From: Streptomyces sp. SAI-127
Lineage (GTDB): Bacteria > Actinomycetota > Actinomycetes > Streptomycetales > Streptomycetaceae
Length of the DNA: 64,000 bases
Reading direction: 5' to 3'
Assembly: GCF_029894425.1 (NCBI RefSeq)
Contig: NZ_JARXYJ010000001.1
Location: 4,774,001 to 4,838,000, forward strand
In this document: one piece after another, positions 14,466 through 22,495 of the stretch
Position numbering within the stretch: the stretch's first letter is position 1
Layout of the letters: each line of letters opens with the position of its first letter
The notes under the pieces: generated by a model
The model's database searches: none
Seen by the model: the letters and a program-made list of their open reading frames with translations, nothing else
What the model was told of the DNA's origin: nothing
Position numbers and translations under genes: made by a program

Positions 14466-15355
14466 ACGAGCACCTGCTGAAAGCCGCCCTGACCGCCGCC
14501 GCCCACGGCTGGCACGTCTTCCCCCTCCGGCCCGGCACCAAGCGGCCCGCACTGCATGGTGAGGCCGCCTGCCCCCGCACCGGCCCGTGCGAGAGCGGTC
14601 ACGCCAAGTGGGAACAGCGCGCCACCACCAACCCCGACCTCATCGGTGCCGCCTGGACAAGGGCTCCGTACAACGTCGGCATCGCCACCGGCCCCTCCGG
14701 GCTGGTCGTCGTCGACCTCGACATGCCCAAGGAGAAGGGCAGTGAGGGCACGCCTGACGGCGTGACGGCCTTTGAGTCGCTCTGCGAGCGCACCGGGCAC
14801 ACCGTCCCCGACACCTACCGGGTGCGGACCGCGAGCGGAGGCCAACACCTCTACCTCCAAGGCCCGTTCGGGATCCAGCTGGCCAACACCGCCGGGACCC
14901 TCGCACCGCTGGTCGACACCCGCGCGTGGGGCGGCTACGTCGTCGCGGCGGGCAGCATCACACTCGCCGGACGCTACGAAGCCATAGGCGCCCGCATGAC
15001 GGCCGCTATGCCCTCGTGGTTGCTGAGCATCCTGAAACCGGCCCCTAGGGCCGTACAGGCGCCCTCGGTGGCCGTATCGGGGCAATCAAGTCGATACGCG
15101 GACACTGCGCTTGCCAGTGAGGCACGCGCCGTCGCCTCGGCCCAACACGGCGGACGGGAGGCCGCGTTGTTCCGGGCCGCGCGCGCCCTGGGCCGGTTCG
15201 TCGCGTGGGGCGACCTCCCCCGGCATGTAGTTGAGCAGGCTCTTCAGGAGGCGGGGGAGGCGGCCGGCCTCACCGTCGCCGAGTGCCGCTCCACCCTGCG
15301 CAGCGCACTCAACTGGTCCATTGCCCATAACCAGCGCCGCCGGGATGCGGCATGA
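14462..15355 (+). CDS. Prim-Pol domain replication protein (bifunctional primase/polymerase)
   Basis: This 297-residue protein is coupled to the methyltransferase by ATGA. The N-terminal half is a Prim-Pol domain: AAHGWHVFPLRPGTKRPAL, the metal-binding DxD in LVVVDLDMP (85-87) and the GGQHLY motif (126-131). The C-terminal third is a helical domain (EAALFRAARALGRFVAWGDL). In AICEs of the RepPP type this protein primes replication of the excised circle. It works next to the DUF3987 protein encoded 350 bp downstream. Confidence 0.88.
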   Translation: MNEHLLKAALTAAAHGWHVFPLRPGTKRPALHGEAACPRTGPCESGHAKWEQRATTNPDLIGAAWTRAPYNVGIATGPSGLVVVDLDMPKEKGSEGTPDGVTAFESLCERTGHTVPDTYRVRTASGGQHLYLQGPFGIQLANTAGTLAPLVDTRAWGGYVVAAGSITLAGRYEAIGARMTAAMPSWLLSILKPAPRAVQAPSVAVSGQSSRYADTALASEARAVASAQHGGREAALFRAARALGRFVAWGDLPRHVVEQALQEAGEAAGLTVAECRSTLRSALNWSIAHNQRRRDAA

Positions 15356-15714
15356 ACGCCCCCTCCCGCCCCCACCTGAAGAGCATCACCAGCACCCCGT
15401 CCGGGCAGTCTGTCGCTCCACAGCCTGTGGACACGCCAGCCGTGGGCGAGCCAAAGGGCGTCGCCGAAGGCGTCCCCCTTGCTGTTCGCCCTGACCCGCA
15501 CCGAGACGACGGGCGCCGCCCCGTGGCCTGGCTCGACATCGTCGCGCCGCCATCCTTCAGCGTCACCCCCTCCGCCCGCTCCTGGTGCACCTGCGGCTAC
15601 GAGCGAAACGCCATCGGCCGTGCCGCCGTCCTGCAATTGGTCACCGCGCACGGCGAACACCGCACCTCATGCCCGCTGTTGAACCCCACCCCGGAAGGCA
15701 GGACCGCCGCATGA
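15352..15714 (+). CDS. Conserved hypothetical protein between the replication genes
   Basis: This 120-residue protein starts at an ATGA overlap and ends overlapping the next start. The first 50 residues are proline-rich and disordered. The rest has WCTCGYERNAIGRAAVLQLVTAHGEHRTSCPLL, a C-x-C...H-x5-C arrangement that may bind zinc. Tight coupling on both sides implies a role in element replication. Nothing more specific can be said. Confidence 0.7.
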   Translation: MNAPSRPHLKSITSTPSGQSVAPQPVDTPAVGEPKGVAEGVPLAVRPDPHRDDGRRPVAWLDIVAPPSFSVTPSARSWCTCGYERNAIGRAAVLQLVTAHGEHRTSCPLLNPTPEGRTAA

Positions 15715-17258
15715 CGACCAACGACGCGAAGGCGGATCTGTGGGAAGGGTTCGAGCACATCGAACCCGAGCAGATCACCGGCCCCGCCTGGGACGAACCC
15801 GTTCCCCTCCGGGTACGCCCGCCTCTCCCTGGCTTCCCCGTGGATACCCTCCCCGACTGGTTGGGCAGCATGGTGTGCGGTGTCGCCGAGGAGACCCAGA
15901 CCCCGGCGGACCTCGCCGGATGCCTGGCCCTGGCGGTCCTCGCCACCGCCGCCGGCGGGCGGGTCAAGGTATGCGTACGCGGCCACTGGCGTGAACCCGT
16001 GAACATCTACACCGCCATCGCCCTGCCCCCCGGTAACCGCAAGTCCGCCGTATTCGACCTCATGGTTCAGCCGCTGCTCGATGCGGAGAAGGCCCTCATC
16101 GAACTCTCCGGACCCGTGAGGGCGGAGGCAGAGACCCTGGCGAGGCTGGCCAAGTCCGCAGCCGAGAAAGCCGCTGGCAAGGCGGCCAACGCGGAGCCCG
16201 AACACCGCGACACCCTGACCGCCGAAGCCGTCCAACTGGCCCAGGACGCCGACAAGATGAGGATTCCCGCCGAACCTCAACTCGTCGCGGACGACGTGAC
16301 GCCGGAAAACGTCGGGACTCTCCTGGACGAGCAGGGCGGACGCATCTCCTGCCTGAGCGCCGAAGGGGAACTGTTCGACATCATCGCCGGCCGCTACACG
16401 GGCAAGCCCAACATGGGCATGTTCCTCAAGGGCCACGCGGGAGACATGCTCAGGGTCAACCGGCAGGGCCGCAGCGCCCAGCACGTCGACTCGCCGGCCG
16501 TCACGATCGGCCTCGCGGTGCAGCCGGAAGTCTTGGACGCGCTCAGCCGCATCGACGGGGCTGACGGGCGCGGTCTGCTCGCCCGCTTCCTCTACTCCAA
16601 GCCCCTGTCCCTGGTCGGCTCCCGCAGCCTGACCCCCGCCCTGCTGGACGAGCAGGTCGCCGCCACTTACGCCAAGCACCTGGCTGGCCTCACGCTCGCG
16701 CTGGCGGATTGGACCGACCCCGCCCTCATCCAGCTCACCCCGGAAGCCGACGCGGTCCTCCTGGCCTTTCAGAAGGTCACCGAGTCGCGTCTGGGTCCGG
16801 ACGGGAGTTTCGCGCCGATCGTGAAATGGGCGTCCAAGCGGGACGGCGCCGTGGCCCGCATGGCCGGACTCCTGCACCTCGCCGCCCACCCCGAGGACGG
16901 ATGGCACAAGCCCATCGAGGCGTCCACCATGGCCGCCGCCACCGAACTGGGCGACTACTTCACCACGCACGCCCTGGACGTGTTCAGCGTCATGAGCGCC
17001 GACCCCGCCCACGAATCCGCGGTGACCGTCCTCGCGCAACTCGTCTCCACCAACCCCGCACAGTTCACCAAGCGCGACCTGTTCCGCACACTGCGCCCGG
17101 CCGACTTCCCCGCCATCAGCGACCTTGACCCCGCCCTCGCCCTGCTCGAAGAACACGGATGGATCCGCCAGCTTCCGCCCCCGCCCCGCTCCGGAAAGGG
17201 CGGCCGGCCGCCCTCGCCCCGCTACGAGACCCACCCGCGCATCGCACGCGGAGCCTGA
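15711..17258 (+). CDS. DUF3987 replication-associated protein, RecA/helicase-like P-loop
   Basis: This 515-residue protein starts at an ATGA overlap; the longer upstream frame lies inside the previous gene. It shows the DUF3987 pattern: FPVDTLPDWLGSMVCGVAEETQTP, ALAVLATAAGGRV, a P-loop-like PPGNRKSAV (106-114), an alanine-rich coiled segment (125-185), then LLDEQGGRISCLSAEGELFD and GLAVQPEVLDAL. The C-terminus has a winged-helix-like part (FTKRDLFRTLRPADFP). The family accompanies Prim-Pol in mobile elements and is thought to act as the helicase or loader. An iteron cluster begins at its stop codon. Confidence 0.85.
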   Translation: MTTNDAKADLWEGFEHIEPEQITGPAWDEPVPLRVRPPLPGFPVDTLPDWLGSMVCGVAEETQTPADLAGCLALAVLATAAGGRVKVCVRGHWREPVNIYTAIALPPGNRKSAVFDLMVQPLLDAEKALIELSGPVRAEAETLARLAKSAAEKAAGKAANAEPEHRDTLTAEAVQLAQDADKMRIPAEPQLVADDVTPENVGTLLDEQGGRISCLSAEGELFDIIAGRYTGKPNMGMFLKGHAGDMLRVNRQGRSAQHVDSPAVTIGLAVQPEVLDALSRIDGADGRGLLARFLYSKPLSLVGSRSLTPALLDEQVAATYAKHLAGLTLALADWTDPALIQLTPEADAVLLAFQKVTESRLGPDGSFAPIVKWASKRDGAVARMAGLLHLAAHPEDGWHKPIEASTMAAATELGDYFTTHALDVFSVMSADPAHESAVTVLAQLVSTNPAQFTKRDLFRTLRPADFPAISDLDPALALLEEHGWIRQLPPPPRSGKGGRPPSPRYETHPRIARGA

Positions 17259-17513
17259 CAGAACCCCCAGACCGCTGACAGAACTGACACAACCCCCGCC
17301 CAAGCCGCTGACCTGCACTAACGACCGTGATCGCAGTTCTGACAGAACTGAATTAAAACCTGACAGAACTCCCGGCAGCCCCGCCCGGGGTCCTGTGACA
17401 GAACCTCCCCCCAAGAGGTTCTGTCAGGTTTTAATTCAGTTCTGTCAGAGATCCAAAACGTACCAAAACAGCAGGTCAGCGGCTTGTCGGGGAGGTTCTG
17501 TCAGTTCTGTCAG
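17255..17513. other. Iteron cluster with 31-bp inverted repeat, candidate replication origin
   Basis: The 10-mer CTGACAGAAC occurs at 17255, 17275, 17339 and 17360. Its complement GTTCTGTCAG occurs at 17418, 17439, 17495 and 17504. Near-copies lie at 17284 and 17395. The copies at 17339-17369 and 17418-17448 form a perfect 31-bp inverted repeat, each arm being two iterons separated by the AT-rich spacer TGAATTAAAAC, with a 48-bp loop. The palindrome CAGTTCTGACAGAACTG is at 17334-17350. The cluster lies directly after the replication genes and before xis. Confidence 0.7.
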
Positions 17514-17558
17514 CGGATTGCGGCCCTGCCGTCAGAAAGCGCCGAGGAGGCAAGCAGC

Positions 17559-17744
17559 ATGAGCACCGCCGTTCGCCCCGTTGAGCCCCTTCTCTACACC
17601 CCCGAAGAAGCCGCCGAAGCCCTGCGGCTGGGTCGGTCCACGGTCTACGAACTCATGGCCGATGGCGTGCTGGCCTTCGTGAAGCAGGGTCGGTGCCGCC
17701 GCATCAAGGTGGCCGTCCTCAAGGCCTACGTCGACAGCCTGTAA
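17559..17744 (+). CDS. xis: Excisionase (Xis), AlpA/MerR-like helix-turn-helix
   Basis: This 61-residue protein starts at an ATG preceded by GAGGAGG. It has a single winged helix of the excisionase/AlpA type: LLYTPEEAAEALRLGRSTVYELMADGVLAFVKQGRCRRIKVAVLKAYVDSL, typical of AICE Xis proteins encoded just before int. It bends DNA at the attachment site and drives integrase toward excision. It is separated from int by 64 bp that contain a strong hairpin. Confidence 0.88.
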   Translation: MSTAVRPVEPLLYTPEEAAEALRLGRSTVYELMADGVLAFVKQGRCRRIKVAVLKAYVDSL

Positions 17745-17759
17745 CCCCAGCCCCCTCAA

Positions 17760-17790
17760 GGCGGCCCCGGACCTTTCGTCCGGGGCCGCC
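17760..17790 (+). terminator. Perfect 13-bp hairpin between xis and int
   Basis: GGCGGCCCCGGAC pairs with GTCCGGGGCCGCC around CTTTC, followed by TCTGTCTT. It sits in the int leader, 19 bp before the start codon, and may limit read-through from xis into int. Confidence 0.65.
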
Positions 17791-17808
17791 TCTGTCTTGG
17801 AGAAACAC

Positions 17809-19206
17809 ATGAGCCCCCGCAAGTCGAACCTGGAATCCACCATCTACTTCGGCGATGACGGCTGGTGGCACGGCCGCGTCACCATGGGCGTGCTCCCCGA
17901 CGGGAGCCCCGACCGCCGACACCGCATGGCCCGCACCGAGCCCGCCGTGCGGCGCAAAGTCCGTGAACTGGAGAAGCTCCGCGATGAGGGCCGCGCGACA
18001 AAGGCGGGCCGTAAGCCCACGGTCGGCCAGTGGATGGAGACCTACCTGACCGATATCGCGAGCCTGAAGCTCAAGCCCCGCTCGCTGGACGACTATTGGT
18101 CCAAGACCCGCAACGACATCATCCCTGGCGTCGGGAAGCACCGCATCGACAAGCTCGCCCCCGAGCACCTTGAGCAGATGTACCGGGCCATGCTCGACGC
18201 CGGGCGGGCCCCGTCCCACGTGGTCAAGGTGCACCGCATCCTGTCGCGGGCACTGAAGATTGCCCACCGCCGGCGGATGATCGGCGAGAACGTCGCCATG
18301 CTGGTCGACCCGCCCAGCATCGACGAGACCGAGACCAACCCCTTCACCCAGGAAGAGGCGAAAGCCTTCCTGGAAGCGGCGGCCAAGCGGCCCACGTTCA
18401 TGCGCTGGATCGTCGGCGTCGGGATGGGCTTCCGGCAGGGCGAGACCCTGGGACTGCGGTGGCCATACGTCGACCTCCAGGCGGAGCTGTTCCACCCCAG
18501 GTGGCAACTTCAGCGGCTCACGTGGCGGCACGGCTGCGGGAACGCGCACGCGTGCGGGGCACGCCTGCACCGCTTCGAGCCCTGCCCGCCGGACTGCGCC
18601 ACCCACAAGGGGTACAAGCGCGGTTGCCCGAAGCCGTGCACCAAGACGTGCGTCAAGCACGCGAGCATCTGCCCCGAGCGCAAGGGCGGTGGTCTGGCCT
18701 TCACGCGCCCCAAGACGAAGAAGAGCACGAACCCGGTGCCGATCCCGCCCGCGTTCATCCCCTACCTGCTCGCGCACAAGGCGCAGCAGGACGAACTACG
18801 GGAGACGGCCGGCGAACTGTGGCAGGAGCACGAGGCCGTGTTCACCCGGGTCGACGGTCGACCCATCGACCCGCGCGACGACTGGGAGGAGTTCAAGGAA
18901 CTACTGGCGGAGGCAGGCATTGCCGACCGTCGCCTCTACGACGGGAGCCGCCACACAGCCGGCACGATCCTGAACGAGCTGGGGGTGGACATGCCCACGA
19001 TCATGGAGATCCTGCGGCACACCCAGATCAGCCAGACCCGCCGCTACGTCAAGGGGCGCTCGCACCTCTCGAAGGACGCGATGCGCCGGATGGGAGACGC
19101 CTTCCTGCCCGCCCAAGCGACGGCACCTGAGCCCGCGACTGAGACTAGAACTGAGACTGGGGACCGCCGCGCGGCACGCGCCCGGCGTCGCCGCCGTATC
19201 CAGTAA
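17809..19206 (+). CDS. int: Tyrosine site-specific recombinase (integrase)
   Basis: The ATG at 17809 has TTGGAGA six bases upstream; the TTG at 17797 overlaps that ribosome site and is unlikely. The protein is 465 residues: an arm-binding N-terminus (1-65), a core-binding SAM-like domain (70-160), and a catalytic domain with Arg209 (GFRQGETLGL), Lys near 302-304, the YDGSRHT box (Arg381, His382), His404 and the nucleophile Tyr413 (RRYVKGRS). A cysteine-rich insertion at 243-289 with about nine cysteines interrupts the catalytic domain and may bind zinc. The stop codon overlaps the first two bases of the right attachment repeat. Confidence 0.95.
   Translation: MSPRKSNLESTIYFGDDGWWHGRVTMGVLPDGSPDRRHRMARTEPAVRRKVRELEKLRDEGRATKAGRKPTVGQWMETYLTDIASLKLKPRSLDDYWSKTRNDIIPGVGKHRIDKLAPEHLEQMYRAMLDAGRAPSHVVKVHRILSRALKIAHRRRMIGENVAMLVDPPSIDETETNPFTQEEAKAFLEAAAKRPTFMRWIVGVGMGFRQGETLGLRWPYVDLQAELFHPRWQLQRLTWRHGCGNAHACGARLHRFEPCPPDCATHKGYKRGCPKPCTKTCVKHASICPERKGGGLAFTRPKTKKSTNPVPIPPAFIPYLLAHKAQQDELRETAGELWQEHEAVFTRVDGRPIDPRDDWEEFKELLAEAGIADRRLYDGSRHTAGTILNELGVDMPTIMEILRHTQISQTRRYVKGRSHLSKDAMRRMGDAFLPAQATAPEPATETRTETGDRRAARARRRRRIQ
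19141..19160. repeat. Right copy of the 20-bp repeat, candidate integrase arm site
   Basis: This is identical to 4201-4220 and lies within the int coding end. Here the CTGAGACT unit is present twice in full, 12 bp apart, in the sequence starting at 19139. Confidence 0.6.
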
Positions 19207-19248
19207 AAGCAAAAGCCCCAGGTCACGGCGAGTGAGTCCCAGGGCTTT
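19205..19248 (-). terminator. Terminator of tRNA-Thr (inside the attachment repeat)
   Basis: On the minus strand AAAGCCC pairs with GGGCTTT across a loop of about 23 nt and is followed by the T-rich TGCTTTT. It lies immediately downstream of the tRNA. The element carries its own copy, so termination is preserved on both sides. Confidence 0.6.
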
Positions 19249-19295
19249 CACAGAGCCGCCTTCGGGATTCGAACCCGAGACCTACGCATTACGAG
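19205..19295. repeat. Right attachment site, 91-bp direct repeat
   Basis: This is identical to 3991-4081. It begins within the int stop codon, covers the tRNA terminator and the 3' half of tRNA-Thr, and so restores an intact tRNA gene after integration. Confidence 0.95.
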
Positions 19296-19327
19296 TGCGT
19301 TGCTCTGGCCATCTGAGCTAAGGCGGC
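19254..19327 (-). tRNA. tRNA-Thr (anticodon CGT)
   Basis: The reverse strand folds as a complete tRNA: acceptor GCCGCCT paired with AGGCGGC, D-arm GCTC...GAGC, anticodon stem ACGCA/TGCGT around CTCGTAA (anticodon CGT, reading ACG), and T-arm CGGGTTCGAATCCCG. No CCA is encoded. It is the integration target of the element. Confidence 0.95.
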
Positions 19328-19434
19328 GCGCCGTCCGCACCATGGTGCGATCAGCAACGTCGGTAAGTCTACACAGTTTCCGGGGGTGCTCCGCACCAGC
19401 CCTCGGGGCACCCACGGACGGTCCGGCGACCAGG

Positions 19435-21048
19435 CTAAAAGCAGCGTTTCCCGTCCACGGGAGGGGTACCGCGAAGCAGATACGCGTCGATCGCGGAGTC
19501 GATGCAGGTGCTGCCGCGGCCGTAGGCGGTGTGGCCGTCGCCCTCGTAGGTGAGCAGGCGGGCCGAGGAGAGCTGGGCGGCCAGGGCGCGGGCCCAGCGG
19601 TAGGGGGTGGCCGGGTCGCGGGTGGTGCCGACCACGACGATCGGGGCGGCGCCCTCCGCCTCGATGCGGTGCGGCTCACCCGTGGGCCCGACCGGCCAGT
19701 ACGCGCAGTTGAGGGAGGCCCAGGCGAGGCCCTCGCCGAAGACGGGGGACGCCTTCTCGAAGGTCGGGACGGCCTTCTCGACCTCCTCAGGGCTGTCGTA
19801 GGCGGGCGGGAGGTCGAGGCAGTTCACGGCCGCGTTGGCGGACATCAGGTTGCTGTAGCGGCCGTCGGCGCCCCGCGCGTAGTAGCTGTCGGCGAGGACC
19901 AGCAGCCCGGCGCCGTCCTTCTCCTTCATCGCCGAACCGAGCGCCTCCCGCAGCTGGGCCCAGGAGCTCTCGTCGTACATCGCGGCGATCACGCCGGTCG
20001 TGGCGAGGGCCTCGCCGAGGCTGCGGCGGTCCGCGTCACCGGTGGGGATCGGGTGTGCGTCCAGCTTGGCGAAGAAGGTTTTGAGGTTCTGTCCGGCCTG
20101 CGCGGTCGTCGTGGTCTTCGTGCCGAGCGGGCAGTCCGGCTGCTGCGCGCAGTCCTTCGCGAACGACTGGAACGCCGTCTCGAAGCCCGTCGTCTGGTCG
20201 AGGTTCAGCCGGCTCGCGGGCAGCGAGGGGTCCATCGCGCCGTCCAGCACCAGCCGTCCCGAGCGGCCGGGGAACAGTCCCGCGTAGGTCGCCCCGAGGA
20301 ACGTCCCGTACGACGCCCCCACGTAGTTCAGCTTCGCGTCACCGAGTGCCGCCCGCACGATGTCCATGTCCCGGGCCGTCTCGACCGTCGACACATGCCG
20401 CAGCAGCTTCGCCGAGTGCGCGCCGCACCCTTCCGCGAACTTCTTGTAGGCGTCGACGAGTTCGGTGGTCTCGTGTGGGTCGTCGGGGGTGATGTCCGTC
20501 TGGGCGTACGTGTCCATGTCCCGCCCGTCGAGGCACTTGACGGGCTCGCTGCGGGCGACTCCGCGCGGATCCACCGCGACCATGTCGTAGCGGGCCCGCA
20601 CCTCGGCCGGGTAGCCGATCCCGGCGTACGCCTGGAGGTAGCCGATCGCCGAGCCGCCCGGTCCGCCCGGGTTCACGAACAGCGACCCGAGGCGCTTGCC
20701 CGGCCCGGTGGCCTTCGTGCGGGAGACGGCGAGCCGGACGTCCCCGTCGGCCGGCTTGTCGTAGTCGAGCGGCACCTTCAGCGTGGCGCACTCGAAACCG
20801 GGGTCCCCGCAGCTGTGCCAGCGCGCCTTCTGTCCGTAGTACGGCGTGAGGGCGGCCGGTGTCGACCGCGGCAGCGCGGACAGCGCCACGTCGGCGGCCG
20901 AGGTGGCCGCATTCGTCGAAGCACCCGCGGAGCAGGCGGAGGTGAGCAGCGCGGCGACGGCCAGGAGGGCGCCGCCGGTACGGGCCGTGCGCGCCTTGCG
21001 AACGGGAAGCTTCCGGCCGACGTGGCGGGGGTTTCGCCTGATGTGCAT
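19435..21048 (-). CDS. Secreted lipoprotein alpha/beta hydrolase, S33 tripeptidyl aminopeptidase family
   Basis: This 537-residue protein has a twin-arginine/basic start, a hydrophobic stretch and the lipobox LTSAC with Cys39, so it is probably a lipoprotein on the outer face of the membrane. The alpha/beta hydrolase features are the oxyanion region NPGGPGGSAIG, the nucleophile in GASYGT, the acid in TRDPATPY and the histidine in EGDGHTAYG. Streptomyces Tap/Slp proteins with this architecture remove tripeptides from the N-terminus of secreted proteins or digest exported peptides. The conserved cysteines (CGDPGFEC, CLD, CAYW) suggest disulphides outside the cell. It is the first chromosomal gene to the right of the element. 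Confidence 0.9.
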   Translation of the reverse strand: MHIRRNPRHVGRKLPVRKARTARTGGALLAVAALLTSACSAGASTNAATSAADVALSALPRSTPAALTPYYGQKARWHSCGDPGFECATLKVPLDYDKPADGDVRLAVSRTKATGPGKRLGSLFVNPGGPGGSAIGYLQAYAGIGYPAEVRARYDMVAVDPRGVARSEPVKCLDGRDMDTYAQTDITPDDPHETTELVDAYKKFAEGCGAHSAKLLRHVSTVETARDMDIVRAALGDAKLNYVGASYGTFLGATYAGLFPGRSGRLVLDGAMDPSLPASRLNLDQTTGFETAFQSFAKDCAQQPDCPLGTKTTTTAQAGQNLKTFFAKLDAHPIPTGDADRRSLGEALATTGVIAAMYDESSWAQLREALGSAMKEKDGAGLLVLADSYYARGADGRYSNLMSANAAVNCLDLPPAYDSPEEVEKAVPTFEKASPVFGEGLAWASLNCAYWPVGPTGEPHRIEAEGAAPIVVVGTTRDPATPYRWARALAAQLSSARLLTYEGDGHTAYGRGSTCIDSAIDAYLLRGTPPVDGKRCF

Positions 21049-21144
21049 CGAGCGAGCCTAACTCTCCGCGTTGGATCACATGCCGTCAGTGAACGAGAGG
21101 GCCCGTACGAGTGACGCCGTCAACGCGTGATCACCCGCCGGAGC

Positions 21145-22341
21145 TCAGCCCGCTCTGAGCGCCATCGTCATCGCCTCCACCGCGAGCAGCGGGGCCACAT
21201 TGCGGTCGAGGGCCTCCCGGCAGGCGCCGATCGCCTCGATACGGCGGAGCGTGGTCTCCGGGGAGCTGCCGCGGGCGAGCCGCTCCAGGGCGTCCTCGGC
21301 GTCCGCGTTGGCGATCGCCACCCGTGAGCCGAGCTGGAGGGCGAGGACATCGCGGTAGAAGGCGGTGAGGTCGGTCAGGGCCAGGTCGAGGCTGTCGCGC
21401 TGGGTGCGGGTGCGGCGGCGCTTCTGTCTGTCCTCCAGGTCCTTCATCACGCCCGCCGTGCCACGGGGCATCCTGCCGCCCTGGGAGGCGCCCATCGCCG
21501 CCTTCAGCTCCTCCGTCTCCTTGCCGTCCATCTCCTCGGCGAGCTGTTTGGCGTCGTCGGCCGCCGCGTCGACGAGTTCCTGTGCCGCCCTGAGACAGCC
21601 GCCGACGTCCTCGACGCGCAGGGGCAGCTTCAGTACAGCGGCGCGGCGCTCGCGGGCGGCCGGGTCGGTGGCGAGGCGGCGGGCCCGGTCGACATGGCCC
21701 TGGGTGGCACGGGCGGCGGCCATCGCGGCGGCGGGCTCGACGCCCTCCCGGCGCACGAGCATGTCGGCGACGGCTTCCACGGAGGGGGTGCTCAGGTTCA
21801 GGTGGCGGCAGCGGGAGCGGATCGTCGGCAGGACGTCCTCGATGGACGGCGCGCACAGCAGCCAGACGGTACGGGGGGCCGGCTCCTCCACGGCCTTGAG
21901 GACCGCGTTGGCCGACTTCTCGTTGAGCCGCTCGGCGTCTTCCACCAGGATGATCTGCCAGCGGCCGGTCGCCGGCGAGGTGAACGATTTCCTGACGGTG
22001 TCCCGCATGTCGTCGGCGAGGATCTGGCTGCCGACGGCGGCCACGGAGGTGACGTCGGCGTGGGTGCCGATGAGTGACGTATGACACCCGTCGCAGAACC
22101 CGCAGCCGGGGATTCCCCCGAGAGCCCGGTCCGGACTGACGCACTGCAGTGCGGCCGCGAAGGCCCTCGCCGCCTGGTTCCGGCCCGCTCCGGGCGGCCC
22201 CGTGAACAGCCAGGCATGCGTCATCTTCGACGCCTCGGGCGGCGGGGTGCCGGTGGTGACCTGGGCGTCGGCGTCCCGAGCGGCGGCCGCGAGCTGCTCG
22301 CTCACCCGCTCCTGGCCGACCAGGTCGTCCCATACGGTCAT
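21145..22341 (-). CDS. holB: DNA polymerase III subunit delta-prime
   Basis: This 398-residue protein starts MTVWDDLVGQERVSEQL, as actinobacterial HolB does. Its clamp-loader AAA+ domain has a degenerate P-loop, GPPGAGRNQ (48-56), with Asn where Walker A lysine would be, as expected for a delta-prime that does not hydrolyse ATP. A zinc module (Cys67, 79, 82, 85) is present, with IILVEDAERLNEKSANAVLKAVEEP and TIRSRCRHL. The C-terminal helical domain forms the clamp-loader collar. It is followed in the same direction by the S33 hydrolase and preceded by tmk, the usual Streptomyces order. The mobile cassette at 22500-22908 now separates it from tmk. Confidence 0.93.
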   Translation of the reverse strand: MTVWDDLVGQERVSEQLAAAARDADAQVTTGTPPPEASKMTHAWLFTGPPGAGRNQAARAFAAALQCVSPDRALGGIPGCGFCDGCHTSLIGTHADVTSVAAVGSQILADDMRDTVRKSFTSPATGRWQIILVEDAERLNEKSANAVLKAVEEPAPRTVWLLCAPSIEDVLPTIRSRCRHLNLSTPSVEAVADMLVRREGVEPAAAMAAARATQGHVDRARRLATDPAARERRAAVLKLPLRVEDVGGCLRAAQELVDAAADDAKQLAEEMDGKETEELKAAMGASQGGRMPRGTAGVMKDLEDRQKRRRTRTQRDSLDLALTDLTAFYRDVLALQLGSRVAIANADAEDALERLARGSSPETTLRRIEAIGACREALDRNVAPLLAVEAMTMALRAG

Positions 22342-22495
22342 GGGTCACGCCGCCCTTTCGTCACGTTTCGCGCTACGGGATCCATTGTGGGGGCGACCAC
22401 TGACAACGCGGCCGACGGTCGGTTGTCGGCCGCGGGCCGGTGGGGGGGCCGGCCACAACGCACCAGCACCCACACCCACACCCACAGAACAACCG

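Larger units (their letters stand above)
3991..19295 (+). mobile_element. Actinomycete integrative and conjugative element (AICE) in tRNA-Thr
   Basis: A perfect 91-bp direct repeat bounds the element; the right copy restores the 3' part of an intact tRNA-Thr gene. Inside are all modules expected of a pSAM2-like AICE: int and xis next to the right attachment site, Prim-Pol and DUF3987 replication genes, a single TraB/FtsK-type translocase, spd-type membrane proteins and a GntR regulator. The left end carries non-core cargo (TIR protein, acetyltransferase). From the first base after the left repeat to the end of the right repeat it is about 15.2 kb. All core genes look intact, so it is probably still able to excise. 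Confidence 0.93.

Noticed and set aside
15597..17414. 605-codon reverse-strand open frame
   Set aside because: Antisense to the DUF3987 gene; no ribosome site and shadow-like composition.
17255..17513. CRISPR-like array
   Set aside because: The repeat is only 10 bp, occurs in both orientations and has irregular spacing, and there are no cas genes. It is an iteron cluster.
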